From Actinomycetota bacterium (GTDB lineage: Bacteria; Actinomycetota; Coriobacteriia; Anaerosomatales; Anaerosomataceae): 44,681 nt of DNA. Location of the stretch: assembly GCA_004348925.1 (NCBI GenBank), contig RCMX01000007.1, forward strand, positions 99,380 through 144,060. Reading direction: 5' to 3'. A model generated the notes under the pieces. It searched no databases. It saw nothing but the letters and a program-made list of their open reading frames with translations, and was not told the origin of the DNA. Below are positions 26,177 through 33,451 of this stretch, one piece after another (within the stretch, counting starts at the first letter, position 1; each line of letters opens with the position of its first letter). Made by a program: the position numbers and the translations under genes.

Positions 26177-28249
26177 ATGAAGCGCTCCGCAGCGCTCCTC
26201 GCCCTGGTACTCGTTGTGCTGCTCGTCGCTCCGGCGCCCGGCTCCGCTGTGCCATCCGTCTCGATCCGGCTGCTGGCGCGCTGGCGTGTTCCGCAGGCTA
26301 TCACGATCGTCAACGCCGGTGATGGGAGTGGTCGGCTCTTCGTGCTTGAGAAGAGCGGCAAAGTCCGGGTCATCAAAGGCGGCCAGCTTCTGGCCACTCC
26401 GATGCTCGACCTCACGTCCAAGGTGAGCAAAGGTGCCGAGCAGGGGTTGCTCGGCATCGCGTTTCCTCCGGGTTTCGCCACCAAGCAGTACTTCTACGTG
26501 AACTACACCGACACGCTCGGCGACACGGTGATCGCGCGGTACCACATGAGCGCGAATCCCGACGTCGCCACGACCGTCGGTGCGCAGACGGTGCTCAAAG
26601 TCGACCAACCGTACGCGAATCACAACGGCGGCGGGATCGTCTTCGGACCCGACGGCTACCTGTACGTGGGGATGGGCGACGGCGGCGGCGCGGGCGACCC
26701 GCTCGGCAACGGACAACGCACGAACGTGCTCCCGGGCAAGATGCTTCGGATCGACACCGAGAACGGTTCGGCGACGTACGGCATCCCGCCGGGCAACCCG
26801 TTCGTGGGATCAACAGGGTACCGTCCCGAGATCTGGGCTCTCGGGATGCGGAATCCCTGGCGCTTCTCGTTCGACCGGATGACCGGCGCGCTCTACATCG
26901 CTGATGTCGGACAGAACGGCTGGGAGGAGATCGACGTCGAGCCCGCAGGTTTCGGCGGGGGACGGAACTACGGCTGGAACTGGTACGAGGGGAATCACTC
27001 GTATCCGCCCGGCAGCACGCCGCGGTCGTCGGCGGGGCTTACGTTCCCGGTGTACGAGTACAACCACACGACGGGCGGCGACAGCATCACCGGCGGCTAC
27101 GTCTATCGCGGCTCGGCGGTCCCGGGATGGCAGGGTCTGTACTTCTTCGCAGACTTCGAGTGGGGCAAGATCTGGGCGATGGACGCCAGCAACACCACGG
27201 CGCTCGGCCTGGACTCATCGCTGCTGTTCCCGACGTTCGGCGAGGACGAGTCCGGCGAGCTCTACGTGAGCGAGTACTTCGACAGCACCATCTACGAGCT
27301 TCGGGATGGCACGGTACCGCCTGCGGTTGGCCTGCGTCGGCTTCAGGGATCTGATCGCTACGCGACGGCGATCGCCGTCGCCCGCGATGTCTTCCCTTCG
27401 GGGGCCACTACGGCCGTCGTGGCGACCGGCGAGCGTTTCCCGGACGCGCTGTCGGCTTCGGCGCTCTCGGGCGCGGTGGCGGGACCGCTGCTCCTGACCC
27501 CGTCGGCGCGGCTCGAGCAGCGACTGCTCGACACGCTTGCCGGCATGGGCGTGACCGACGTGTACATCGTTGGCGGCACGGCAGCGGTGAGTACTGTCGT
27601 CGAGCGCGGTCTGGTCTCGGCCGGATACACGGTGACACGGGTGGATGGCACTGACCGCTACGCAACGGCCGCGAACGTGGCGCGCACGGTGAAAGGCATC
27701 GAGGGTCCGGCGTTCTCGGGCAACGTTTTCCTCGCGCGCGGAGACTTGTTCCCGGATGCGCTCGCAGCCGCTCCGCTTGCGTACGCGGGGCACGGGCCGG
27801 TGCTGCTGACGCGGCCGACGGCGCTGCCCGCCGCCACCAAGAGCGCCGCGACCGCGATCGGCGCTACCGAGGTGACCGTCCTCGGCTCCACGACCGCGGT
27901 GTCGAACACAGTGTTGAGCGCGCTCGGGCTGCCAGCCACGCGGTGGCAGGGCGCTGACCGGTACAGCACGGCGTACCAGGTGGCGGCAGGGGCACGCGGT
28001 CGAGGTTGGACGACGTACTCGCACATCGGCATCGCGACGGGCCTGCAGTATCCGGACGGACTCACCGGTGCGACCGAGGCCGGCTCCAGGAACGGCGTGT
28101 TGCTGCTGACGAAGCCGACGGCGCTGCCCGTACCGACGCGCACCGCGCTCATCGGGCATCAGGCGGATGCGTCCTCGGCGACGGTGTACGGCGGGACGCC
28201 GGCCGTCTCGGCCGACACATACCAGATCATCAGGTGGCACTTGCCGTAG
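26177..28249 (+). CDS. Exported glucose/sorbosone dehydrogenase-like propeller with three CW-binding-2 repeats
   Basis: A 690-aa exported protein. The signal peptide (MKRSAALLALVLVVLLVAP) is followed by a GSDH/YliI beta-propeller (about 30-385): GLLGIAFPPGF, NHNGGGIVFGPDGYLYVGMGDGGG, GKMLRIDTENG, ALGMRNPWRFSFDR and FADFEWGKIW are the family landmarks. Three cell-wall-binding-2 repeats follow (about 387-480, 481-580, 581-690), each with a GxDRYxTA start and a GG-x-xAVS end. Such repeats tether the protein non-covalently to the wall. PQQ- or sugar-oxidising activity is only a family expectation. ATG 26177 has GGAGG 5 bases upstream and yields the signal peptide. Confidence 0.9.
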   Translation: MKRSAALLALVLVVLLVAPAPGSAVPSVSIRLLARWRVPQAITIVNAGDGSGRLFVLEKSGKVRVIKGGQLLATPMLDLTSKVSKGAEQGLLGIAFPPGFATKQYFYVNYTDTLGDTVIARYHMSANPDVATTVGAQTVLKVDQPYANHNGGGIVFGPDGYLYVGMGDGGGAGDPLGNGQRTNVLPGKMLRIDTENGSATYGIPPGNPFVGSTGYRPEIWALGMRNPWRFSFDRMTGALYIADVGQNGWEEIDVEPAGFGGGRNYGWNWYEGNHSYPPGSTPRSSAGLTFPVYEYNHTTGGDSITGGYVYRGSAVPGWQGLYFFADFEWGKIWAMDASNTTALGLDSSLLFPTFGEDESGELYVSEYFDSTIYELRDGTVPPAVGLRRLQGSDRYATAIAVARDVFPSGATTAVVATGERFPDALSASALSGAVAGPLLLTPSARLEQRLLDTLAGMGVTDVYIVGGTAAVSTVVERGLVSAGYTVTRVDGTDRYATAANVARTVKGIEGPAFSGNVFLARGDLFPDALAAAPLAYAGHGPVLLTRPTALPAATKSAATAIGATEVTVLGSTTAVSNTVLSALGLPATRWQGADRYSTAYQVAAGARGRGWTTYSHIGIATGLQYPDGLTGATEAGSRNGVLLLTKPTALPVPTRTALIGHQADASSATVYGGTPAVSADTYQIIRWHLP

Positions 28250-28283
28250 CGGCGTTTACCCCGCGAGTCCGCGGATAACGCCG
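28250..28283. terminator. Hairpin at the convergent junction
   Basis: Two nested stems, CGGCGTT/AACGCCG (28250-28256, 28277-28283) and CCGCG/CGCGG (28261-28265, 28270-28274), cover the stop region between the dehydrogenase-like gene and the selenoprotein gene. No T-run follows on either side, so termination is tentative. Confidence 0.4.
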
Positions 28284-28720
28284 AGAACGTCCTCGGCGTG
28301 ACCGTCGAGGTGCACTTTCGGCCACACGTGCGCGATCGCCCCGTCCGGGCCGATGAGGAACGTGCTGCGCTTGGCGGTGACGCCGAGGACCTCGCGTGCG
28401 CCGTACGCTTCGATGATCGACTTGTCGGTATCGGAGATCATCGGGAACGTGAGTTCGAACTTGTCGATGAACCGCTGCTGAACCTCCGGCTTGTCTGCGC
28501 TGACGCCCACCACGAGGGCGTTCAGGGCTTCCAGTTCGCTCTTGTGCGCCTGGAAGTCCTTGGCTTCGTGCGTTCAACCGGGGGTGTTCGCGCGCGGGTA
28601 GAAGTAGATGACCACCCATTCGCCGGCATGCGCCGACAACTCGAAGGTGCCACCACCTGTGACGGGCGCTGCGATAGCGGGGGCGGTGTCGCCGACGGCG
28701 GGCAGGAGGTTCTCGGGCAT
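28256..28720 (-). CDS. Selenocysteine peroxiredoxin (BCP/Prx-Q type), UGA read as Sec49
   Basis: A 154-aa thiol peroxidase-type protein reducing H2O2 and organic peroxides. The frame runs from ATG 28720 (AAGGAGC just upstream) to TAA 28256 with one internal UGA at 28574-28576. The UGA is residue 49, in ANTPG-U-THEAKDF, exactly where Prx proteins have the peroxidatic Cys (NTPGCT). Both flanks match the family without frameshift: FYPRANTPG before, THEAKDFQ to SADKPEVQQ, TFLIGPDGAIAHVW and GLAG after. A SECIS-like hairpin begins about 14-18 bases after the UGA. No Cys occurs anywhere else and the resolving Cys five residues on is Lys, so it is a one-Sec enzyme needing an external reductant. A split pseudogene is the only alternative and looks unlikely. 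Convergent with the previous gene. Confidence 0.9.
28524..28560 (-). promoter_or_regulatory. Bacterial SECIS-like hairpin
   Basis: Within the coding sequence downstream of the UGA, CTTCCAG (28556-28550) pairs with CTGGAAG (28534-28528), extended by AGG/CCT beyond one mismatch. The loop (28549-28535) starts with G at the 25th base after the UGA. Known bacterial SECIS elements have the apical loop about 16-37 bases after UGA with a G among its first two bases, so the position fits. It would bind SelB to direct Sec-tRNA to the ribosome. Confidence 0.75.
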
Positions 28721-28794
28721 GGGGCTCCTTTCGTAGGTTCTCGTAGTATCTACCTCTGATAGGATTCTTCTCACGACCCGGGGAGGTGCGACGC

Positions 28795-29043
28795 GTGGCT
28801 CAGTGCATGTTGCGGATGACGAATGGGATCGATGGCGTGCCCTGCGATGAGGGTATGTGCACGTATTGGCGCGTCGTGGAGCACCTCGATCTGGGCGGCA
28901 TTCCGGCCGAGGGCTGCGCGGTGCAGCATTTCCGGCTGCTTGTCGACGGAGACAGCGACCTCGCCGCCTGGCTGTTGAGCGTCAAAGAGCGTGTTGAAGC
29001 GCGTGAGCGCTCCGATCGCGATCGAACGGAGACGGCCCGATGA
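28795..29043 (+). CDS. 82-aa Cys-containing protein, unknown
   Basis: Not recognised. The 82-aa product (GTG at 28795, GGGGAGG 8 bases upstream; GTG at 28786 overlaps that site and is less likely) has Cys residues at 4, 17, 22 and 43, the middle two as CDEGMC, and a hydrophilic charged C-terminus (SVKERVEARERSDRDR). The Cys spacing could bind a metal. It is divergent from the selenoprotein gene across a 74-base spacer and its stop overlaps the next start (ATGA), so it heads a coupled run of small genes leading to the NYN protein. Confidence 0.7.
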   Translation: MAQCMLRMTNGIDGVPCDEGMCTYWRVVEHLDLGGIPAEGCAVQHFRLLVDGDSDLAAWLLSVKERVEARERSDRDRTETAR

Positions 29044-29186
29044 TCTGCCCCACGATCAACGTCCGCGACCTGGAGGGGACAGCGCACCTCGATCAGCCGG
29101 TCGCCCGGACCGCTTCGCCGGGCGTGTGGGAGGCCCCCGCGCTCTTTCGCAAGCACGGTATGGCGCGCGTCGGGGCAGGGGCGTAG
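29040..29186 (+). CDS. 48-aa ORF overlapping the previous stop
   Basis: A 48-codon frame starts at ATG 29040 within the ATGA overlap and ends 7 bases before the NYN gene. It begins MICPTINVRDLEG. No domain is recognised and it has one Cys. Its reality rests on the overlap and codon use like that of the neighbours; it could instead be chance. Confidence 0.45.
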   Translation: MICPTINVRDLEGTAHLDQPVARTASPGVWEAPALFRKHGMARVGAGA

Positions 29187-29193
29187 CGCGCCC

Positions 29194-29667
29194 ATGCGCT
29201 TCATCATCGACGGCCACAACGTGACCATGCGCGACCCGGCAACCCGGGCACTCACGACCGAGGAGCAGCGCGACGCGCTTGTGAGGCGGCTCGCGGTGCG
29301 CGGGCAGGAGCTGCTCGGCGCCGGGGCGATCACCGTCGTCTTCGACGGGCGCACGGGGGACGCCCCGCACACCTCCGGCGCGCTCGAGGTGCGCTTCTCG
29401 GCCGAGGAAAGCGCCGACGACGTCATCGTGCGCCTCGCGACCGGGGTCGAGGGCGTGACGGTCGTGACCGACGACCGCGCTCTTGCCACGCGCGTGACGT
29501 CTGCGAACGAGCGAGCGCGTGTGCTAGGGTGTGAAGCACTCTTCGAGGCGACCCGACCGAAGCGGGGGAAGCGCGGCAGGTATCCTGCAGCGTCCGCGGG
29601 ACTGCCGAAGGGTTCGAACCAGATAACCGAGGAGCTCAAGAAGCTCTGGCTACAAGACGGGGAGTGA
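29194..29667 (+). CDS. NYN-domain (YacP-like) putative RNase
   Basis: A 157-aa PIN-fold protein of the NYN/YacP group. Acidic active-site motifs are visible: FIIDGHNV (Asp6), VVFDGRTGD, SADDVIVRLA and VVTDDRALATRV, the last being the typical NYN C-terminal Asp pair. The C-terminus is Lys/Gly-rich (KRGKRGR), suitable for RNA contact. YacP-like proteins in Gram-positives (Rae1) cleave mRNA on the ribosome; whether this one does is not shown. It is closely followed by the DUF554 gene (1-base gap). Confidence 0.87.
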   Translation: MRFIIDGHNVTMRDPATRALTTEEQRDALVRRLAVRGQELLGAGAITVVFDGRTGDAPHTSGALEVRFSAEESADDVIVRLATGVEGVTVVTDDRALATRVTSANERARVLGCEALFEATRPKRGKRGRYPAASAGLPKGSNQITEELKKLWLQDGE

Positions 29668-29668
29668 C

Positions 29669-30418
29669 ATGCTCGGAGTACTCGTGAACGTCGCGGCGAT
29701 CCTGCTCGGCACCGCCGTCGGGCTGGTCTTCGGCGGTCTGATCAACGAGAAGATGCGCGAGATCTCGTTTCGCGGCGTCGGGCTGGCGGTACTCGTGATC
29801 GGCGCCTCGATGAGCATCGGGGGTCTCTCGGCACTTGGCGATTCGAAGCTCGGTGAGTTCGCGCCGCTCGTGCTTGTAGGCGCGCTTGTGGTCGGCGGGA
29901 TCCTCGGCGAGGCGATCGGCATCGAGCGCGGGCTCGAGCGCTTCGGGCACTTCCTGCAGGAGAAGACGTACAACATCAAGCTCTTCGCGCCCGGCCCTGC
30001 CGAGCAGCCGGATGCCAAGGGGCACACCATCGTCGAGGGATTCGTGACCGCCAGCCTGCTCTTCTGTGTGGGTGCGATGACGATACTCGGCAGCATCGAG
30101 AGCGGGCTCGGGAATCCGTCGTTGCTGTACCTGAAATCACTGCTCGACGGCGTCGCCGCCGTTGCGCTCGCCACGAGCTTCGGCGCAGGCGTTGGGCTCT
30201 CGGTCATCCCGGTACTGGTGATCCAGGGCGGCATTGCACTGGTGGCCGGGACCGTGCAGCCGTTCATGACGCCGCCGGTGATCCACGCGCTGCAGGCGGT
30301 GGGCGGCGCGCTCATCCTCGCGATCGGCCTCGATCTGACCGACATCAAGCGGCTGCCGTACGGCAACATGCTGCCGGGCGTGCTCATCGCAGCGCTGATC
30401 GCGGGTTTCTGGGGCTAG
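29669..30418 (+). CDS. DUF554 membrane protein (YdfK-like)
   Basis: A 249-aa integral membrane protein with about six or seven helices. It has the DUF554 features: N-terminal MLGVLVNVAAILLGTAVG, a cytosolic GIERGLERFGHFLQEK segment, the internal FVTASLLFCVGAMTILGSIESGL stretch and a small polar TDIKRLPYGNMLPG loop near the end. Family members have no assigned activity; a transport role is only guessed. Its TAG stop shares CTAG with the TAG stop of nth on the other strand. Confidence 0.9.
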   Translation: MLGVLVNVAAILLGTAVGLVFGGLINEKMREISFRGVGLAVLVIGASMSIGGLSALGDSKLGEFAPLVLVGALVVGGILGEAIGIERGLERFGHFLQEKTYNIKLFAPGPAEQPDAKGHTIVEGFVTASLLFCVGAMTILGSIESGLGNPSLLYLKSLLDGVAAVALATSFGAGVGLSVIPVLVIQGGIALVAGTVQPFMTPPVIHALQAVGGALILAIGLDLTDIKRLPYGNMLPGVLIAALIAGFWG

Positions 30419-31071
30419 AGCGACTCGCGCCATCCCGGAGTGGTGAACGCCGCAGGGCAGATGTCGTTGAGGGTGCACACGCCGCAGGCGGGGCGCTTCG
30501 CGGTGCAGACGGCCCGGCCGTGGTCGATGAACCGATAGTTCACGGCGAACCACTCGTCGCGTGGGATGACCTCCATGAGATCGCGTTCGACCTTGTCGGG
30601 ATCCTTGTGCTCCGAGAGGCCGAAGCGATGCGCGAGGCGGAAGACGTGCGTATCAACCGCGATGCCCTCCACTTTGCCGTACGCGTTCGCGATGACGATG
30701 TTGGCCGTCTTGCGCGCCACGCCGGGAAGGCGCATCAGGTCCTCCATCGTGTCCGGCACGCGTCCGCCGAACTCGGCGACCAGCATCCGTGCCGTGCCGA
30801 TGATGAGCTTCGTCTTGTTGTGGTAGAAGCCGGTCGGCCGCACGATCTCCTCGACCTCGAGCACGTCCGCCGAGGCAAGCGCCTCAGGCGTTGGATAGCG
30901 GTCGAAGAGCACTGGCGTCACCTTGTTCACGCCCGCATCCGTCGTCTGGGCCGAGAGGATCACCGCGACGAGCAGCGAGAACGGGTCGCCGTAGTCGAGC
31001 GCGATGTGCGCCTCGGGGTAGAGCTTGCCGAGTCGTCGCATGATCTCGCACGCACGCTCTTGCCGGTCCAT
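30415..31071 (-). CDS. nth: Endonuclease III (DNA glycosylase/AP lyase)
   Basis: A base-excision repair enzyme for oxidised pyrimidines, 218 aa. The helix-hairpin-helix LPGVARKTA contains the catalytic Lys121, Asp140 is in VDTHV, and the [4Fe-4S] ligands are Cys189, 196, 199 and 205 (C-x6-C-x2-C-x5-C). AGAGGAGC lies just upstream of the ATG at 31071. The frame is open upstream on the minus strand but that part is not protein-like. Convergent with the DUF554 gene, sharing the CTAG at the stops. Confidence 0.96.
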   Translation of the reverse strand: MDRQERACEIMRRLGKLYPEAHIALDYGDPFSLLVAVILSAQTTDAGVNKVTPVLFDRYPTPEALASADVLEVEEIVRPTGFYHNKTKLIIGTARMLVAEFGGRVPDTMEDLMRLPGVARKTANIVIANAYGKVEGIAVDTHVFRLAHRFGLSEHKDPDKVERDLMEVIPRDEWFAVNYRFIDHGRAVCTAKRPACGVCTLNDICPAAFTTPGWRESL

Positions 31072-31171
31072 CGTGCTCCTCTCGCGGGGCTGACGCTTCT
31101 GATGGTACCCGAATGGCGACGCGCTGGCGTCCGGTCGGCGACGGTCAAGCTGATGGTAAGTCCCGGTTAAG

Positions 31172-31265
31172 CCCGCCGAGGCATACTCGTCTCGGACCTG
31201 GCGCGCTGGGGGGCGAGTCAGGTGCTGGGGGACCTCGGCGGGCCCTCGGGTGGCCGGGCGCCCCC
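31172..31265 (+). promoter_or_regulatory. Structured leader of the C39-like gene, type unknown
   Basis: CCCGCCGAGG (31172-31181) pairs perfectly with CCTCGGCGGG (31233-31242), enclosing about 51 bases. A GGGGGGC run inside that loop (about 31208-31214) is complementary to GCCCCCC (about 31259-31265), which would cross the first stem as a pseudoknot or form an alternative. It lies about 50 bases before the start codon. It does not match a riboswitch class that I can name; in such GC-rich DNA part of this may be chance. Confidence 0.4.
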
Positions 31266-31311
31266 CGTCGGCGACACCTCGGACATATCGGACCGAGTAC
31301 GAGGGGGAACC

Positions 31312-32046
31312 ATGAGATTCAGGCACAAGGTCGCGACTATCGCCGTCGCGCTGGTGATGCTGGCGCAACCGACGGCTGCGCTTGCGGTAGGCACGGGCGA
31401 TGACCCGACGCCGACGAGGAATGTCGCAACGGCATTCGATGTACAGGTGGAGCGCGAGTACCAGGCGTGGCTGCTCAAGCAGCGCTCGTACGGAATCGCA
31501 CTCGAAGCGGAACCGACCCTTGTCGACGCGCCGTACAAGTACTTCTTCACGCCGACGCACCTGCAGGAGACCAACTACTACTGCGGTCCGGCGACCGTGC
31601 AGACGATCGACGACTACTGGGGCACTCCGGCGTCGCAGCAGGAGATAGCGAAGTACCTCGGCACCGACGTCACGCACTCGACGGACTTCTCGCTTGTAGA
31701 CAACGCCATCAACAAGTTCGCCGGCGAGAACTACACCTACGTCACCTGCACGTCCACGAGCGATGTCTACAGCCGAATCCAGTACGGGTTGCTGACCCGC
31801 GGGCACCCGGCAGCGACGGATGTCAGGATCGATGCTGCGCTGTGGCCGAATTACGAGTTCAATCACGACGGTCACATCGTCCCGATCGAGGCGTTCGACT
31901 GGCGCTACAACAAGGTGCGGATCAACGACCCGTACGACGAGGCGAAGTACCGTGGCGGAGGCAACACCTCCGGTCACAAGACGTACAGCAAGTCGGTCAT
32001 CGCGGCCGGCATCATGGCGCACCCGCGCCGTGCGATCGTGTACTAG
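31312..32046 (+). CDS. Secreted C39-like cysteine peptidase
   Basis: A 244-aa exported protein with a signal peptide (MRFRHKVATIAVALVMLAQPTAALA). The peptidase_C39_2-type papain fold starts with LQETNYYCGPATVQTIDDYW, where Gln85 forms the oxyanion hole and Cys91 is the nucleophile; His188 in NHDGHIVPIEAFD and Asp206 in INDPYDE complete the triad. A protein or peptidoglycan-peptide substrate is likely, but not identified. There is no C39-type ABC transporter, so this is not a bacteriocin exporter peptidase. GAGGGGG precedes the ATG at 31312. A strong hairpin follows the stop codon. Confidence 0.85.
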   Translation: MRFRHKVATIAVALVMLAQPTAALAVGTGDDPTPTRNVATAFDVQVEREYQAWLLKQRSYGIALEAEPTLVDAPYKYFFTPTHLQETNYYCGPATVQTIDDYWGTPASQQEIAKYLGTDVTHSTDFSLVDNAINKFAGENYTYVTCTSTSDVYSRIQYGLLTRGHPAATDVRIDAALWPNYEFNHDGHIVPIEAFDWRYNKVRINDPYDEAKYRGGGNTSGHKTYSKSVIAAGIMAHPRRAIVY

Positions 32047-32054
32047 GGGGTTCC

Positions 32055-32087
32055 GGATGGCTGCGGGCACGGGGTCCGCAGCCATCC
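32055..32087 (+). terminator. 12-bp hairpin after the C39-like gene
   Basis: GGATGGCTGCGG (32055-32066) and CCGCAGCCATCC (32076-32087) form a perfect 12-bp stem with a 9-base loop, 8 bases beyond the stop. No T-run follows; the lipoprotein gene begins 22 bases later. Confidence 0.6.
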
Positions 32088-32109
32088 CCGACAGGAGGGG
32101 GGCTCGTGC

Positions 32110-33345
32110 ATGCGAAAGGCACATGCTGTTTTCGTCGTGGTCGCGCTTTGTCTGGTGCTCGGCGGGTGTGGCGGCGGGGGAGGCGCTTCATCCGCGTCTG
32201 AAAGCCCGGAGGCGAAAGCGCCTGCCACCTGGCAAGCACCACCACGCATGGAGACGACCGAGGTAGCGCCGCCGCCGATGACGATGCGCGAGTACAAGCT
32301 TCCGGGAGGCTGCAGTCTGCAGGGGTATGGCAAGCGTCTTGCGGTGCTCTTCGATCGCTATACGGAAGAGAGCGTCGGATCGCCGATCAGGCTGCTTGAT
32401 CTTGAGACCGGCAAGCATGCGCGGGTCCGGGAGCGCGCGGTGGGATTCTCCGAGGGTTACCGGATGCTCGGGCTCCGCTGCTCGGATGAATGGGTCGCCT
32501 GGGAAGAACTGAAAGGCGATGAGCAACAAGAACCTCTTGCCGTTCGCTGGCGGCTCTACGTCGCGCGGATCGACAAGGACGCGCTCTCGGTCGGCGCTCC
32601 GATACTCGTCGACGAGAATCAGGTATCGATCGCGTCGCGGCCACTCTTTGCATTCATCGGTGATGAGATCTTCTGGATGACGAACAGCATGGCGAACACG
32701 CTCCAGGAAGGGGCGGTGGATGGCGCCCGCGTCCGGGCGAAGAAGCTGCCTGACGGCGCCATGCGCGAGGTCCTCAGCGGCACGAGCAACTACCGAACCG
32801 TGTACGCGAGCGAAGGCAGACTGTTTCTGAGCCAGTTCATCGACTCCAAGACCGAGGCCGAGCGACTCATTGTGGTGGATCCTGCGACCGGCGTGACCGT
32901 GGACAGCCACGAGATGGAGAACATCGACAGAGAGATCAGCCACTGCCCATCGGCACACGACGGCGCGCTCGCGTGGACGATCATGCCCGACCCGGCCGCT
33001 GCCTCCTGTGACGTGCTGTATCGCGGCGCCGGTGGCCCAACGATGCTGGTGGAGGAGCACGCCGGGGATCCCCTGTTCGTTGGCTCGCACATCTTCTACG
33101 AGTCCGACAAGCCCGAGTCGACCGGCACGGGCACGGAGCGGTACGTGAACCGGATCAGAGGAGTCGATCCCGTGAGCGGAGGGACCTTCACGCTCCTCGA
33201 AGCGGAGCGCCTCCAGGACGGGATGTGGATACTACCGATCAGGCAGCCGTACAGCGCCGACTCCTTCCTGGTGGTGAACGACCTCTCGATGCGGGTGGAC
33301 GACAGCCCTGACACGACCCTTGTACGACGGTACACGATCAAGTAG
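32110..33345 (+). CDS. Exported lipoprotein, unknown, probable beta-propeller
   Basis: A 411-aa lipoprotein. The lipobox LGGC (Cys20) follows a hydrophobic signal and is followed by a GGGGG and Ser/Ala/Pro/Thr-rich tether. The remainder (65-411) is rich in beta strands with repeated units such as RLLDLETGKHARV, WRLYVARIDKDALS, RLIVVDPATGVTV and RIRGVDPVSGGTF. It looks like a TolB/WD-type propeller; no catalytic motif is seen. AGGAGGGGG precedes the ATG at 32110. Confidence 0.8.
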   Translation: MRKAHAVFVVVALCLVLGGCGGGGGASSASESPEAKAPATWQAPPRMETTEVAPPPMTMREYKLPGGCSLQGYGKRLAVLFDRYTEESVGSPIRLLDLETGKHARVRERAVGFSEGYRMLGLRCSDEWVAWEELKGDEQQEPLAVRWRLYVARIDKDALSVGAPILVDENQVSIASRPLFAFIGDEIFWMTNSMANTLQEGAVDGARVRAKKLPDGAMREVLSGTSNYRTVYASEGRLFLSQFIDSKTEAERLIVVDPATGVTVDSHEMENIDREISHCPSAHDGALAWTIMPDPAAASCDVLYRGAGGPTMLVEEHAGDPLFVGSHIFYESDKPESTGTGTERYVNRIRGVDPVSGGTFTLLEAERLQDGMWILPIRQPYSADSFLVVNDLSMRVDDSPDTTLVRRYTIK

Positions 33346-33366
33346 CGGCGGCCGTCGTTGACCATG

Positions 33367-33404
33367 CCGGTGCGGGGTCGTAGACTTGGGCGACCCCGCA
33401 CCGG
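33367..33404 (+). terminator. 14-bp hairpin between lipoprotein gene and mfd
   Basis: CCGGTGCGGGGTCG (33367-33380) pairs with CGACCCCGCACCGG (33391-33404), perfect over 14 bp with a 10-base loop, 22 bases after the lipoprotein stop. The following sequence has only scattered T. It is the most stable hairpin in the window and a likely terminator. Confidence 0.7.
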
Positions 33405-33451
33405 TCTCCGGTTGCGGGCTTTCGTGCTGTTCGCCACCCCGGAGGTCACGC

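Noticed and set aside
26177-28249. The three CW-binding-2 repeats as DNA-level tandem repeats
   Set aside because: The similarity is at protein level only; the nucleotide copies have diverged.
28256-28720. Peroxiredoxin gene as a nonsense-mutated pseudogene
   Set aside because: The UGA falls precisely on the catalytic Cys codon, the frame is intact on both sides, and a SECIS-like stem is placed correctly.
31172-31265. ydaO-type (c-di-AMP) or c-di-GMP riboswitch before the C39-like gene
   Set aside because: The conserved core sequences of those classes were not found; only unspecific stems remain.
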